Positions 44,535-52,027 of a stretch of DNA of 64,000 nt are shown here, piece by piece. Numbering within the stretch: the stretch's first letter is position 1; every line of letters starts with the position of its first letter. Below the pieces are notes generated by a model. The model was not told the DNA's origin and did no database searches. It saw only the letters and a program-made list of their open reading frames with translations. Source of the DNA: Streptomyces sp. NBC_01750 (GTDB taxonomy: Bacteria; Actinomycetota; Actinomycetes; Streptomycetales; Streptomycetaceae); NCBI RefSeq assembly GCF_035918095.1, contig NZ_CP109137.1:6946001-7010000 (forward strand), read 5' to 3'. The position numbers and the translations under genes are program-made.

Positions 44535-45097
44535 GCCAGACCCCTCTCGGTGAGCAGCGCATGAAGCGCGGCTGCGGACTCCTGCACGGTCTGCTGGTGC
44601 GACTCGATCCGCAGGTCCGGGCTCTGTGGCTGTTCGTACGGGTCGTCGACGCCGGTCAGCCCGGAAATCTCGCCGGCCGCCTGCTTGGCGTAGAGGCCCT
44701 TCACATCGCGTACGGAGCACACCTCCACCGGAGTGGCGACATGCACCTCCAGATACGCGGTGCCCTCGCTCTGGTGGCGCTTGCGGACGGCCTCGCGGCT
44801 GTCCTCGTACGGCGCGATGACCGGAACCAGCGCCTTGATGCCGTTGGACGCCAGCAGCTCCGCGACGAAGCCGATCCGCTGGACATTGGTGTGCCGGTCC
44901 TCCCGGCTGAAGCCGAGACCGGCCGAGAGGAACTCGCGGATCTCGTCGCCGTCGAGCACCTCGGTCCGGTGGCCCTCGGCGCGCAGCCGGTCCGCCAGCT
45001 CGTAGGCAATCGTGGTCTTGCCCGCGCTCGGCAGACCGGTCAGCCAGATGGTGGCCCCAGTCACGTTCTTCTCCCGCTGCTTCTCGTCATGGTTCAT
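44531..45097 (-). CDS. cysC: Adenylyl-sulfate kinase
   Basis: The 188-residue kinase phosphorylates APS to PAPS. Walker A is WLTGLPSAGKTTIAYEL; further conserved parts are LDGDEIREFLSAGLGFSRED and KGLYAKQAAGEISGLTGVDDPYE (split here by reading, both present). ATG 45097 overlaps the cysH stop by one base. A GTG 18 codons downstream, just before TGATIWLTG, has a better SD (GGGAGAAG) and may be the true start. Confidence 0.93.
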   Translation of the reverse strand: MNHDEKQREKNVTGATIWLTGLPSAGKTTIAYELADRLRAEGHRTEVLDGDEIREFLSAGLGFSREDRHTNVQRIGFVAELLASNGIKALVPVIAPYEDSREAVRKRHQSEGTAYLEVHVATPVEVCSVRDVKGLYAKQAAGEISGLTGVDDPYEQPQSPDLRIESHQQTVQESAAALHALLTERGLA

Positions 45098-45798
45098 CAG
45101 CCGTGCAGCCCGCACTCGGTCTTGCCCCGGCCGGCCCAGCGACCGGCGCGTGCGTCCTCGCCCTCCAGCACCCGGCGGGTGCAGGGCGCGCAGCCGACGG
45201 AGGCGTAACCGTCCATCAGCAGCGGGTTGGTGAGTACGCCGTGCTCGGCGACATAGGTGTCCACGTCGTCCTGCGTCCAGCGTGCGATCGGCGAGACCTT
45301 GACCTTCTGCCGCTTCTCGTCCCAGCCGACGACCGGGGTGTTCGCCCGGGTCGGGGACTCGTCCCGGCGCAGGCCCGTCGCCCACGCGTCGTACGCGGTC
45401 AGACCCTCTTCAAGGGGCTTGACCTTGCGCAGCGCGCAGCACAGGTCGGGGTCGCGGTCGTGCAGCTTCGGGCCGTACTCGGCGTCCTGCTCGGCCACGG
45501 ACTGGCGCGGGGTGAGCGTGATGACATTGACGTCCATCACGGCCTCCACCGCGTCCCGGGTCCCGATGGTCTCCGGGAAGTGGTAGCCGGTGTCGAGGAA
45601 GACGACGTCCACGCCGGGGAAGGCACGGGAGGCGAGATGAGCGACCACCGCGTCCTCCATGGACGAGGTCACGCAGAAGCGCGGCCCGAAGGTCTCGGCC
45701 GCCCACGTCAGGATCTCGAGCGGTGATGCCTCTTCGAGCTCGCGCCCCGCCCGCTCGGCGAGTGCCTTCAGATCTTCCTTGGCCTGAACCGTCGTCAT
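45097..45798 (-). CDS. cysH: Phosphoadenylyl/adenylyl-sulfate reductase with Fe-S cysteines
   Basis: The 233-residue thioredoxin-dependent reductase makes sulfite. PP-loop-derived parts are FCVTSSMEDAVVAHLASRA and VVFLDTGYHFPETI. The four cysteines of a [4Fe-4S] cluster are present as DLCCALRK and GCAPCTRR, and the C-terminal KTECGLHG holds the catalytic Cys. Enzymes with this cluster typically use APS; those without it use PAPS. The presence of cysC in the same operon leaves the preferred substrate open. Its ATG overlaps the preceding mini-gene's stop (ATGA). Confidence 0.94.
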   Translation of the reverse strand: MTTVQAKEDLKALAERAGRELEEASPLEILTWAAETFGPRFCVTSSMEDAVVAHLASRAFPGVDVVFLDTGYHFPETIGTRDAVEAVMDVNVITLTPRQSVAEQDAEYGPKLHDRDPDLCCALRKVKPLEEGLTAYDAWATGLRRDESPTRANTPVVGWDEKRQKVKVSPIARWTQDDVDTYVAEHGVLTNPLLMDGYASVGCAPCTRRVLEGEDARAGRWAGRGKTECGLHG

Positions 45799-45974
45799 AT
45801 CCCGTCCCCTCCACCGTCGTTGCGCTGAAGTCCCCGGGTCAGCAGACCGAGGAACTTCAACTGGAAGGCTCGATTGCACGCTGCGCATTCCCAGGCGCCG
45901 TGGCCCTGCTCGTTCGGACGCAGGTCCTCGTCGCCGCAGTACGGGCAGTAGAAGGGCGCGGCACGCTCGCTCAT
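45795..45974 (-). CDS. Small zinc-ribbon (rubredoxin-like) protein of the sulfur operon
   Basis: A 59-residue protein with two CxxC motifs (FYCPYCGDEDLRP and WECAACNRAFQLKFLG), enough for one zinc or iron site. It lies between the sulfite reductase (31 bp upstream) and cysH (4-bp overlap). Position suggests an electron-transfer or assembly role for the reductases; this is inference. Similar small proteins occur at this place in other actinomycete sulfur operons, from memory. Confidence 0.8.
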   Translation of the reverse strand: MSERAAPFYCPYCGDEDLRPNEQGHGAWECAACNRAFQLKFLGLLTRGLQRNDGGGDGI

Positions 45975-46005
45975 GGCCCCTCCGTCCGCTGCCGTTCGCC
46001 GGCGC

Positions 46006-47703
46006 TCACGACAGTGCCTCCTCGGACGCACGTGCCGTCCAGGTCGCGAAGCGCTCGCCGTCCTCGCGCTCCGCCTGGAAGCGCTTGAGGACCCGCTCCA
46101 CGTAGTCGGGCAGCTCGGCCGACGTGACCTTCAGGCCACGGACCTTGCGGCCGAAGCCGGCCTCGAGGCCCAGCGCGCCGCCGAGGTGCACCTGGAAGCC
46201 CTCGACCTGGTTGCCGTCCTTGTCCAGCATCAGCTGGCCCTTGAGACCGATGTCGGCGACCTGGATACGGGCGCAGGCGTTGGGGCAGCCGTTGAGGTTG
46301 ATGGTGATCGGCTCGTCGAACTCGGGGACACGGCGCTCGAGTTCGTCGATCAGTGACGCACCGCGCGCCTTGGTCTCGACGATCGCCAGCTTGCAGAACT
46401 CGATGCCGGTGCAGGCCATCGTGCCCCGCCGGAAGGGGGAGGCGTTGACCCGCAGGTCCAGGGCCTCGAGGCCCGTGACGAGCGACTCGACCTGGTCCTC
46501 GGTCACATCGAGCACGATCATTTTCTGCTCGGTGGTGGTACGCAGCCGTCCGGAGCCGTGTGCCGCGGCGAGCTCGGCGATCTTCGTCAGGGTCGTTCCG
46601 TCGACCCGTCCGACGCGCGGGGCGAAGCCGATGTAGAAGCGGCCGTCCTTCTGCCGGTGCACGCCTAGGTGGTCACGCCACTTCTCGGCCGGCTCCTCGG
46701 GCGCGGGACCGTCGACGAGCTGGTACTTGAGGTATTCGTCCTCCAGGACCTGGCGGAACTTCTCCGGACCCCAGTCGGCGAGCAGGAACTTCAGACGGGC
46801 ACGGGTGCGCAGCCGCCGGTAGCCGTAGTCGCGGAAGATGCCGATGACGCCGCCGAACACGTCCGGCACCTCGTCGAGCGGCACCCAGGCGCCGAGACGG
46901 ACGCCGAGCCTGGGGTTGGTGGAGAGGCCGCCGCCGACCCACAGGTCGAAACCGGGTCCGTGTTCGGGGTGGTTGACGCCGACAAAGGCGATGTCGTTGA
47001 TCTCGTGCGCGACATCGAGCTGCGGGGAGCCGGAGATCGCCGTCTTGAACTTGCGCGGCAGGTTCGAGTAGGCGGGGTTGCCGATGAAGCGGCGGTGGAT
47101 CTCGTCGATGGCGGACGAGCCGTCGATGATCTCGTTCTCGGCGACGCCTGCCACGGGCGAGCCGAGGATCGTGCGGGGTGTGTCACCGCAGGCCTCGGTC
47201 GTGGACAGTCCCACGGCCTCCAGCCGCTTCCAGATCTCCGGGACGTCCTCGATCCGGATCCAGTGGTACTGGACGTTCTGCCGGTCGGTGATGTCGGCGG
47301 TGCCGCGCGCGAACTCCTGCGAGATCTCGCCGATGACCCGCAACTGCTCGGTGGTCAGCCGGCCGCCGTCGATACGGACGCGCATCATGAAGTACTTGTC
47401 GTCCAGCTCCTCCGGCTCGAGGATCGCGGTCTTGCCGCCGTCGATGCCGGGCTTGCGCTGGGTGTACAGCCCCCACCAGCGCATACGTCCGCGAAGATCG
47501 GCCCCGTCGATCGAGTCGAAGCCGCGATGGGCGTAGATCGTCTCAATGCGTGTCCGCACATTGAGACCGTCGTCGTCCTTCTTCGTCTGCTCGTTTGCGT
47601 TGAGCGGCGTCATATGGCCAACAGCCCACTGACCCTCGCCGCGGTGGCGTCCGGCCTTGCGGCGCGGCGCGGCGGGTGCGGGCTTTTCGGGGGTGGCGGC
47701 CAT
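46006..47703 (-). CDS. sir: Ferredoxin-dependent sulfite (nitrite/sulfite) reductase
   Basis: The 565-residue siroheme enzyme reduces sulfite to sulfide. Both ferredoxin-like half-domains are visible (KYFMMRVRIDGGRLTTEQLR; GRFYIGFAPRVGRVDGTTL). The siroheme/[4Fe-4S] cysteines lie in MACTGIEFCKLA and NLNGCPNACAR. Location in a sulfate operon favours sulfite over nitrite as substrate. AAGGA precedes ATG 47703 by 10 nt. A leader peptide lies 117 nt upstream. Confidence 0.94.
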   Translation of the reverse strand: MAATPEKPAPAAPRRKAGRHRGEGQWAVGHMTPLNANEQTKKDDDGLNVRTRIETIYAHRGFDSIDGADLRGRMRWWGLYTQRKPGIDGGKTAILEPEELDDKYFMMRVRIDGGRLTTEQLRVIGEISQEFARGTADITDRQNVQYHWIRIEDVPEIWKRLEAVGLSTTEACGDTPRTILGSPVAGVAENEIIDGSSAIDEIHRRFIGNPAYSNLPRKFKTAISGSPQLDVAHEINDIAFVGVNHPEHGPGFDLWVGGGLSTNPRLGVRLGAWVPLDEVPDVFGGVIGIFRDYGYRRLRTRARLKFLLADWGPEKFRQVLEDEYLKYQLVDGPAPEEPAEKWRDHLGVHRQKDGRFYIGFAPRVGRVDGTTLTKIAELAAAHGSGRLRTTTEQKMIVLDVTEDQVESLVTGLEALDLRVNASPFRRGTMACTGIEFCKLAIVETKARGASLIDELERRVPEFDEPITINLNGCPNACARIQVADIGLKGQLMLDKDGNQVEGFQVHLGGALGLEAGFGRKVRGLKVTSAELPDYVERVLKRFQAEREDGERFATWTARASEEALS

Positions 47704-47820
47704 GGCAAATACGTCCTTCGAGACTGCAGGAGGGCGGCTCTGAGCTGCACACTCGCGCGAGGGCGCGGCAATGCGCAGGAGGGGAACAGGGGGTGGGGAG
47801 TGCTCGGCTGTGCTGGTCTT

Positions 47821-47904
47821 TCAGCAGACCGGACAGATGGCGCTGGACATGCGGCCGAGGTCGACGTGCCGCCGACTCACCAAGGCAATTCCAGCTCGAG
47901 ACAT
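47821..47904 (-). CDS. Cysteine-rich leader peptide of the sulfur operon
   Basis: A 27-residue ORF starts MSRAGIALVSRRHVDLGR and ends SSAICPVC just before its stop. This is the conserved actinobacterial leader found before sulfur genes, with two cysteines in the last four residues. In mycobacteria, cysteine-rich leaders act as cysteine-responsive attenuators: slow decoding of Cys codons frees the downstream ribosome site. The 117-nt gap to sir is C-rich on the coding strand (47775-47800), which could mask the sir SD. It has no SD of its own. Confidence 0.85.
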   Translation of the reverse strand: MSRAGIALVSRRHVDLGRMSSAICPVC

Positions 47905-47942
47905 GACGGAAGCGTGTCACGGCGATCCAACGGCAGTCCACC

Positions 47943-47971
47943 GTTATCCACAATGTGGACAACACTGTCCC
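47943..47971 (-). promoter_or_regulatory. Candidate promoter of the sulfur assimilation operon
   Basis: On the minus strand GGGACA (47971-47966) and GATAAC (47948-47943) are 17 bp apart, each matching 4 of 6 consensus positions. This places the transcript start about 30 nt before the leader peptide. Both regulatory motifs listed next overlap it. Confidence 0.4.
47944..47962. promoter_or_regulatory. Head-to-head pair of DnaA-box sequences at the sulfur operon promoter
   Basis: TTATCCACAATGTGGACAA contains TTATCCACA (47944-47952) and, inverted after one base, TTGTCCACA (47962-47954). These are the classic and the Streptomyces-preferred DnaA box sequences. The pair covers the candidate -10 and spacer. 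It may bind DnaA or another regulator that reads the same 18-bp dyad. Confidence 0.5.
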
Positions 47972-47988
47972 GCATCGCAAGACAGTGT
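47962..47988. promoter_or_regulatory. Inverted repeat upstream of the sulfur operon promoter
   Basis: ACACTGTC and GACAGTGT are perfect 8-bp inverted arms 11 bp apart, centred about one helical turn upstream of the candidate -35. A dimeric regulator site is likely; the protein is unknown. Confidence 0.45.
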
Positions 47989-48000
47989 GTTGCCGGTCAC

Positions 48001-48567
48001 TCAGCCGTGGGCACCTGGCCAGGGGCCGGGCACCGCCACCTCGGGCTCTTTCTCCGTCTTGGTGTCGAAGAGAGTGAAGCCGCGCCGCAGATAGTTGTCC
48101 ATGGCATGCGGGCCGTCCTTGGAGCAGGTGTGCAGCCAGACCCGCTTCGTCGGCGTCAGCCCCGGCCACCGCTCGGCGAGGTCCCAGGCCCTCGCGACAC
48201 CGTAGGAGAGGAGATGGCCGCCGATCCGCCGGCCCCGAAACGCCGGGATCAGCCCGAAGTAGGCGATCTCGACCGAGCCCTCGTCCTGCGCCTCCAGCTC
48301 CACATAGCCGGCCGGTGTCCCCTTGTCGTACGCCACCCAGGTTTCGGTGCCCGGCCTGGCGAGCATCTCCTCCCACTGCGCGTACGTCATGCCCAGCCGG
48401 TCCGTCCAGCGGATGTCACCGCCGACGGCCGTATACAGAAAGCGGCTGAACTCGGGCGAAGGCACCTCGCCCCGTACGATCCGCAGATCCCCCTCGGGCG
48501 CGGCGGCCGGCCGCAGATCTGCCGGCGAGGTCTGCTCCAGGGACCAGGTGGTCACAGTGATGCTCAT
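48001..48567 (-). CDS. GNAT-family N-acetyltransferase
   Basis: The 188-residue single-domain acetyltransferase has GYVELEAQDEGSVEIAYFGL and the acetyl-CoA loop IPAFRGRRIGGHLLSYG, followed by VWLHTCSKDGPHAMDNYLRR and GFTLF. Substrate unknown. ATG 48567 was chosen over an upstream ATG with no homology. It is upstream of the sulfur operon on the same strand, with the regulatory region between them. Confidence 0.87.
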   Translation of the reverse strand: MSITVTTWSLEQTSPADLRPAAAPEGDLRIVRGEVPSPEFSRFLYTAVGGDIRWTDRLGMTYAQWEEMLARPGTETWVAYDKGTPAGYVELEAQDEGSVEIAYFGLIPAFRGRRIGGHLLSYGVARAWDLAERWPGLTPTKRVWLHTCSKDGPHAMDNYLRRGFTLFDTKTEKEPEVAVPGPWPGAHG

Positions 48568-48729
48568 GAGCGCCAGGGAACCACGAGGTCCTGATCCGGC
48601 CAAAGCCGCGTCCTCTCCGAGCGGCCCCGGAGCCGCCCGCCGCGCCCCGCCGCGCCCCTTGGCGGCCCGCCGCCGCCCTGAGCTGCCCGCGTCCTCCCCG
48701 AGCCGCAGCGACCGTCCACGGCCACACGG

Positions 48730-50013
48730 TCAGTCCGGCGGTCGGCGCGCGCTCACCACCGCCGGGGCCGTCGACTGCGGCAGCAGATCGGCCGGATCGT
48801 CCGGCTGGACCAGTTCCACCTCGACCTCCTCGACGAAGCGGTACGGGCGGTGCGCCAGCACCTGCGCCAGATTCCGCCGCAGCCGCGACATCTCGGCCCG
48901 CACCGTCACCGTGCGCGTCGCATCATCGAAGATCGCCTGCGCCAGCTGCGCCGCGCTCCGTCCGTCCGGGTTCAGCGCCAGCACGTACAGCAGCTCGGCA
49001 TGGCGCGGGCTGAGCTCCTGCACCCAGCTGCCGGCGGCCCCGGCGAGGGTGACCGAAGGCTGCCGTGGCCTGCTCAGATCCAGCACCACCCGGCCCGGCG
49101 TCGCGGCGGAGCTCCTCTCGTCGACCCGTATCAGCCAGCCGCCGGGCAGCGGCTCGACCGCGCACATGCCGAGCGAGGGCAGCCAGAGCCGGCCGCAGCC
49201 GACGGACTTCGGCAGCGACAGCCGACCGGTGGGCGGCATGCCGGTGACCGCGGCCGGCCAGCCGTTGATGTCCACGGCCAGTGCCCGGCCGCTCAGGCGG
49301 GCCAGCAGCGGCGACGCCACGCTGCGCAGCCGGTCCAGCGCCGCGAAGTGCCGGTTGCGCAGTTCGGCCTCGGCGAGCCGGGTGACCGAGGTGACCAGGG
49401 ACAGCGTCGCCGGATGCATCGTGGACAGGGGTCCGCTGATGTCGACGACGCCGATCAGCTTGCCGTCGCGCGGATCCGTGACCGGTGCGCCCGCGCAGGT
49501 CCAGGTGTGGTGGGTGGAGACGAAGTGCTCGGCGGAGTGCACCTGGACCGGCCGCCGGGAGATCAGCGGAGTGCCGATTCCGTTCGTACCGACGAGCCTC
49601 TCGCTCCAGTCGGCGCCCAGGACGAAGCCGTGCGAGTCGCCCTTGCGCAGCACGGTCGCCTTGCCCTCGCGCCAGAGCATCCGTCCCTCCGTGTCCGCGA
49701 CGACCATGATGTGCTGGGCCGCCTCGGCGATCGACACCAGACCGTCCCGCAGCACCGGCAGCACCTCGCGAAGCGGCGAGGCGAGCCGGCGGCGTTCCAG
49801 CTCCTCCAACGGCAGCAGCCCGGCCCTGTGGTCCCGGTCGGGATCCACGCCGCCGCGCAGCATCCGCTGCCACGACTCCTTGATGTCCGCCCGTGGGCCG
49901 ACCCGCGAGCGGCGGCCGTTGAGCGTGGCGTCCCGCACGCCTTTCAACAGCCTGGCTGCCTCCGCGGTGTCCATGGCGGCGAGCCTGGCCAGGTCGAGTG
50001 ATGTGCTCTGCAC
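48730..50013 (-). CDS. GAF-domain transcriptional regulator (AcoR N-terminal-like)
   Basis: The 427-residue protein starts with RADIKESWQRMLRGGVDPDR, the entry of AcoR-type sensors, then a GAF domain (about 85-215) with MVVADTEGRMLWREGKATVL, VGTNGIGTPLISRRPVQVHS and GVVDISGPLSTMHP. The C-terminal part (LSPRHAELLYVLALNPDGRS to RRNLAQVLAHRPYRF) fits a winged-helix DNA-binding domain rather than the sigma-54 module of AcoR. AGGAGG lies 6 nt before GTG 50013. In other Streptomyces such regulators often sit near aldehyde or alcohol metabolism genes; none is here. Confidence 0.82.
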   Translation of the reverse strand: MQSTSLDLARLAAMDTAEAARLLKGVRDATLNGRRSRVGPRADIKESWQRMLRGGVDPDRDHRAGLLPLEELERRRLASPLREVLPVLRDGLVSIAEAAQHIMVVADTEGRMLWREGKATVLRKGDSHGFVLGADWSERLVGTNGIGTPLISRRPVQVHSAEHFVSTHHTWTCAGAPVTDPRDGKLIGVVDISGPLSTMHPATLSLVTSVTRLAEAELRNRHFAALDRLRSVASPLLARLSGRALAVDINGWPAAVTGMPPTGRLSLPKSVGCGRLWLPSLGMCAVEPLPGGWLIRVDERSSAATPGRVVLDLSRPRQPSVTLAGAAGSWVQELSPRHAELLYVLALNPDGRSAAQLAQAIFDDATRTVTVRAEMSRLRRNLAQVLAHRPYRFVEEVEVELVQPDDPADLLPQSTAPAVVSARRPPD

Positions 50014-50226
50014 CGGGGGACCTCCTGGGCGACGCCGGCGTCCGATGCGGGGGGCTGGCTCAATCGTGCTCCTCCCGGCGGCGATGCGTGGCGGTTTGAG
50101 CCACGGGACTGCAACTCTTTGCAACCCTCGCGAACAGGCGTGCACATATATCAAGGTGGTGGAACACCGGTTCGCCGGTCGTCATGCACCCTCCTGCCCA
50201 GCACTGCGGGGCGCATGACAGCGCGC

Positions 50227-50258
50227 GGGGTGGTGCCGTGTCGGCGCAGCACCACCCC
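50227..50258 (-). terminator. Hairpin downstream of the acyl-CoA dehydrogenase gene
   Basis: GGGGTGGTGC and GCACCACCCC form a perfect 10-bp stem around a 12-nt loop, about 90 bp after the dehydrogenase stop. The 330-bp gap 50014-50345 otherwise holds the regulator's upstream region and the repeats at 50268-50356; no gene is seen. Confidence 0.6.
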
Positions 50259-50267
50259 GACAGTCCT

Positions 50268-50356
50268 CAGCGGCGCGAGTTTCCCGGAACACCGGTCTGC
50301 AGCGGCGCGAGCTCCCGGGCCACCGGTCTGCAGCGGCGCGAGCTCTCAGACCACGG
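50268..50356. repeat. Three near-tandem copies of a 31-32 bp repeat
   Basis: Copies begin CAGCGGCGCGAG at 50268, 50300 and 50331 and, in the first two, end in CACCGGTCTG. The third runs into the last codons of the acyl-CoA dehydrogenase gene, suggesting that the gene end was duplicated outward. Confidence 0.75.
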
Positions 50357-52010
50357 CTCGCGCCCGCTCGACGACCGACGCCAGATCGAGCGTGTGCGGC
50401 AGCGTGCCGAAGGCCGTGCCCCAGTCCCCGCCGAGCCGTGAGGCGCAGAACGCGTCCGCCACCTCCGGCGGTGCCCACCGCACCAGCAGCGATCCTTGCA
50501 GCACCAGGGCCATCCGCTCCACCAGCCGCCGCGCCCTCGCCTCGATCCCGTTCAGATCGGCCAGCTCGGTCAGCAGGTCCTTGATCGCCCCGTCCAGCCG
50601 GTGGTCGGCGCCGCGTGCCTTGCCGACCTCCTGCAGGAAGGCGTTGAGGGCCTGCGGCTCCCTCCCCCTACGCCCTGCGGCGTGGGGGGACCCCCCGAGC
50701 GCCCGCAGGACATCCAGCGCCTGTACGTTGCCCGAGCCCTCCCAGATCGAGTTCAGCGGCGACTCCCGCAGCAGCCGCGGCAGCCCCGACTCCTCGACGT
50801 AGCCATTGCCGCCCAGGCACTCGAGCGCCTCCGCCACCGTCGGCGTGCAGCGCTTGGTCACCCAGTACTTGGCGGCGGGAACCGCGAGCCGCAGGAAGGC
50901 CCGTTCCTCGTCCGTATCGGCGTCGTAGGCGGCGGCGAGCCGCAGCGCCAGCGTCGTCGCGGCCTCCGACTCCAGCGCCAGATCCGCCAGTACGTTGCGC
51001 ATCAGGGGCTTGTCGATGAGCAGCCCGCCGAACGCGCTGCGGTACGCGGAGTGGTGGATCGCCTGTGCCACCGACTGCCGCATCAGCGCGGCCGACCCGA
51101 TGACACAGTCGAGCCGGGTCGCCGCCACCATCTCGATGATGGTGCGCACCCCGCGCCCCTCGTCGCCGACCCGGCGCGCCCATGTCCCGTCGAACTCGAC
51201 CTCGCTCGACGCGTTGGACTTGTTGCCGAGCTTGTCCTTGAGGCGCTGGATCCGGAAGACGTTCCGGGTCCCGTCGTCCAGCACCCGGGGCACCAGGAAG
51301 CAGGTCAAACCCCCTGCTGCCTGGGCGAGTACCAGAAAACCGTCACACATAGGAGCGGAGCAGAACCATTTGTGACCGGTGAGCAGATACTCCCCGTCAC
51401 CGGCCAGCGGCTCGGCCCTCGTTGTGTTCGCCCTGACGTCGCTGCCGCCCTGCTTCTCGGTCATTCCCATGCCGAAAAGGGCCCCGGCCTTGAGCGAGGC
51501 GGGCCGCAGCCCTTCCTCGTACACCTGCGAGGTCAGCCGCGGCTCCCACTCGGCGGCCAGCGCCGGGTCCGTACGCAGCGCGGGCACCGTCGCATGCGTC
51601 ATCGACACCGGACAGCCGTGCCCGGCCTCCGCCTGGGTCCACACCAGGAACCCGGCCGCGCGCCGCACATGCCCGGCCGGCCGGCCCCAGGCGTTGGTCA
51701 GCCCGGCCGAGACGGCCTTGCCGAGGAGCCGGTGCCAGGCGGGATGGAACTCGACCTCGTCGATCCGGTTCCCGTACCGGTCGTGGGTGCGCAGTTTCGG
51801 TGGGTTCTCATTGGCCTGCACCCCCCACTCCTGGGCCTGCGCGGAGCCGGCGGTGCGGCCGAGCGTCTCGAGCTCCTCCCTGGCCTCGTCGAGGAATTCG
51901 GGCGCGACATGTCGCTCCACGCCCTCCGTGAGCGCCGGGTCGGCGCTGAATACGTCGTACTCGACCAGGGGCGGAGCCTGGTTGGTCACTGTGTGGGTGG
52001 TAGCTGCCAT
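50346..52010 (-). CDS. Acyl-CoA dehydrogenase, AidB-like
   Basis: The 554-residue flavoprotein is longer than short-chain dehydrogenases and matches the AidB class: SMTHATVPALRTDPALAAEW, GMTEKQGGSDVRANTT, EYLLTGHKWFCSAPMCDGFL, RLKDKLGNKSNASSEVEFDG, EALECLGGNGYVEESGLPR and LLRESPLNSIWEGSGNVQAL. AidB binds FAD and DNA in E. coli during alkylation stress; in actinomycetes the role is uncertain. The ATG has no SD and sits 6 nt from a TACCGT hexamer, so the mRNA is probably leaderless. Confidence 0.88.
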   Translation of the reverse strand: MAATTHTVTNQAPPLVEYDVFSADPALTEGVERHVAPEFLDEAREELETLGRTAGSAQAQEWGVQANENPPKLRTHDRYGNRIDEVEFHPAWHRLLGKAVSAGLTNAWGRPAGHVRRAAGFLVWTQAEAGHGCPVSMTHATVPALRTDPALAAEWEPRLTSQVYEEGLRPASLKAGALFGMGMTEKQGGSDVRANTTRAEPLAGDGEYLLTGHKWFCSAPMCDGFLVLAQAAGGLTCFLVPRVLDDGTRNVFRIQRLKDKLGNKSNASSEVEFDGTWARRVGDEGRGVRTIIEMVAATRLDCVIGSAALMRQSVAQAIHHSAYRSAFGGLLIDKPLMRNVLADLALESEAATTLALRLAAAYDADTDEERAFLRLAVPAAKYWVTKRCTPTVAEALECLGGNGYVEESGLPRLLRESPLNSIWEGSGNVQALDVLRALGGSPHAAGRRGREPQALNAFLQEVGKARGADHRLDGAIKDLLTELADLNGIEARARRLVERMALVLQGSLLVRWAPPEVADAFCASRLGGDWGTAFGTLPHTLDLASVVERARAVV

Positions 52011-52027
52011 GCCGATACGGTAAGGAG
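52011..52027. promoter_or_regulatory. 17-bp bidirectional, apparently leaderless promoter core
   Basis: The whole gap reads GCCGATACGGTAAGGAG. On the plus strand TACGGT (52016-52021) is a TANNNT -10 placed 6 nt before GTG 52028. On the minus strand TACCGT (52022-52017) is a -10 placed 6 nt before ATG 52010. The two hexamers share five base pairs, so one dyad would serve both directions. Confidence 0.5.

Noticed and set aside
47944..47962. A secondary replication origin
   Set aside because: There are only two boxes, no A/T-rich unwinding region, and no dnaA, dnaN or parA genes nearby.
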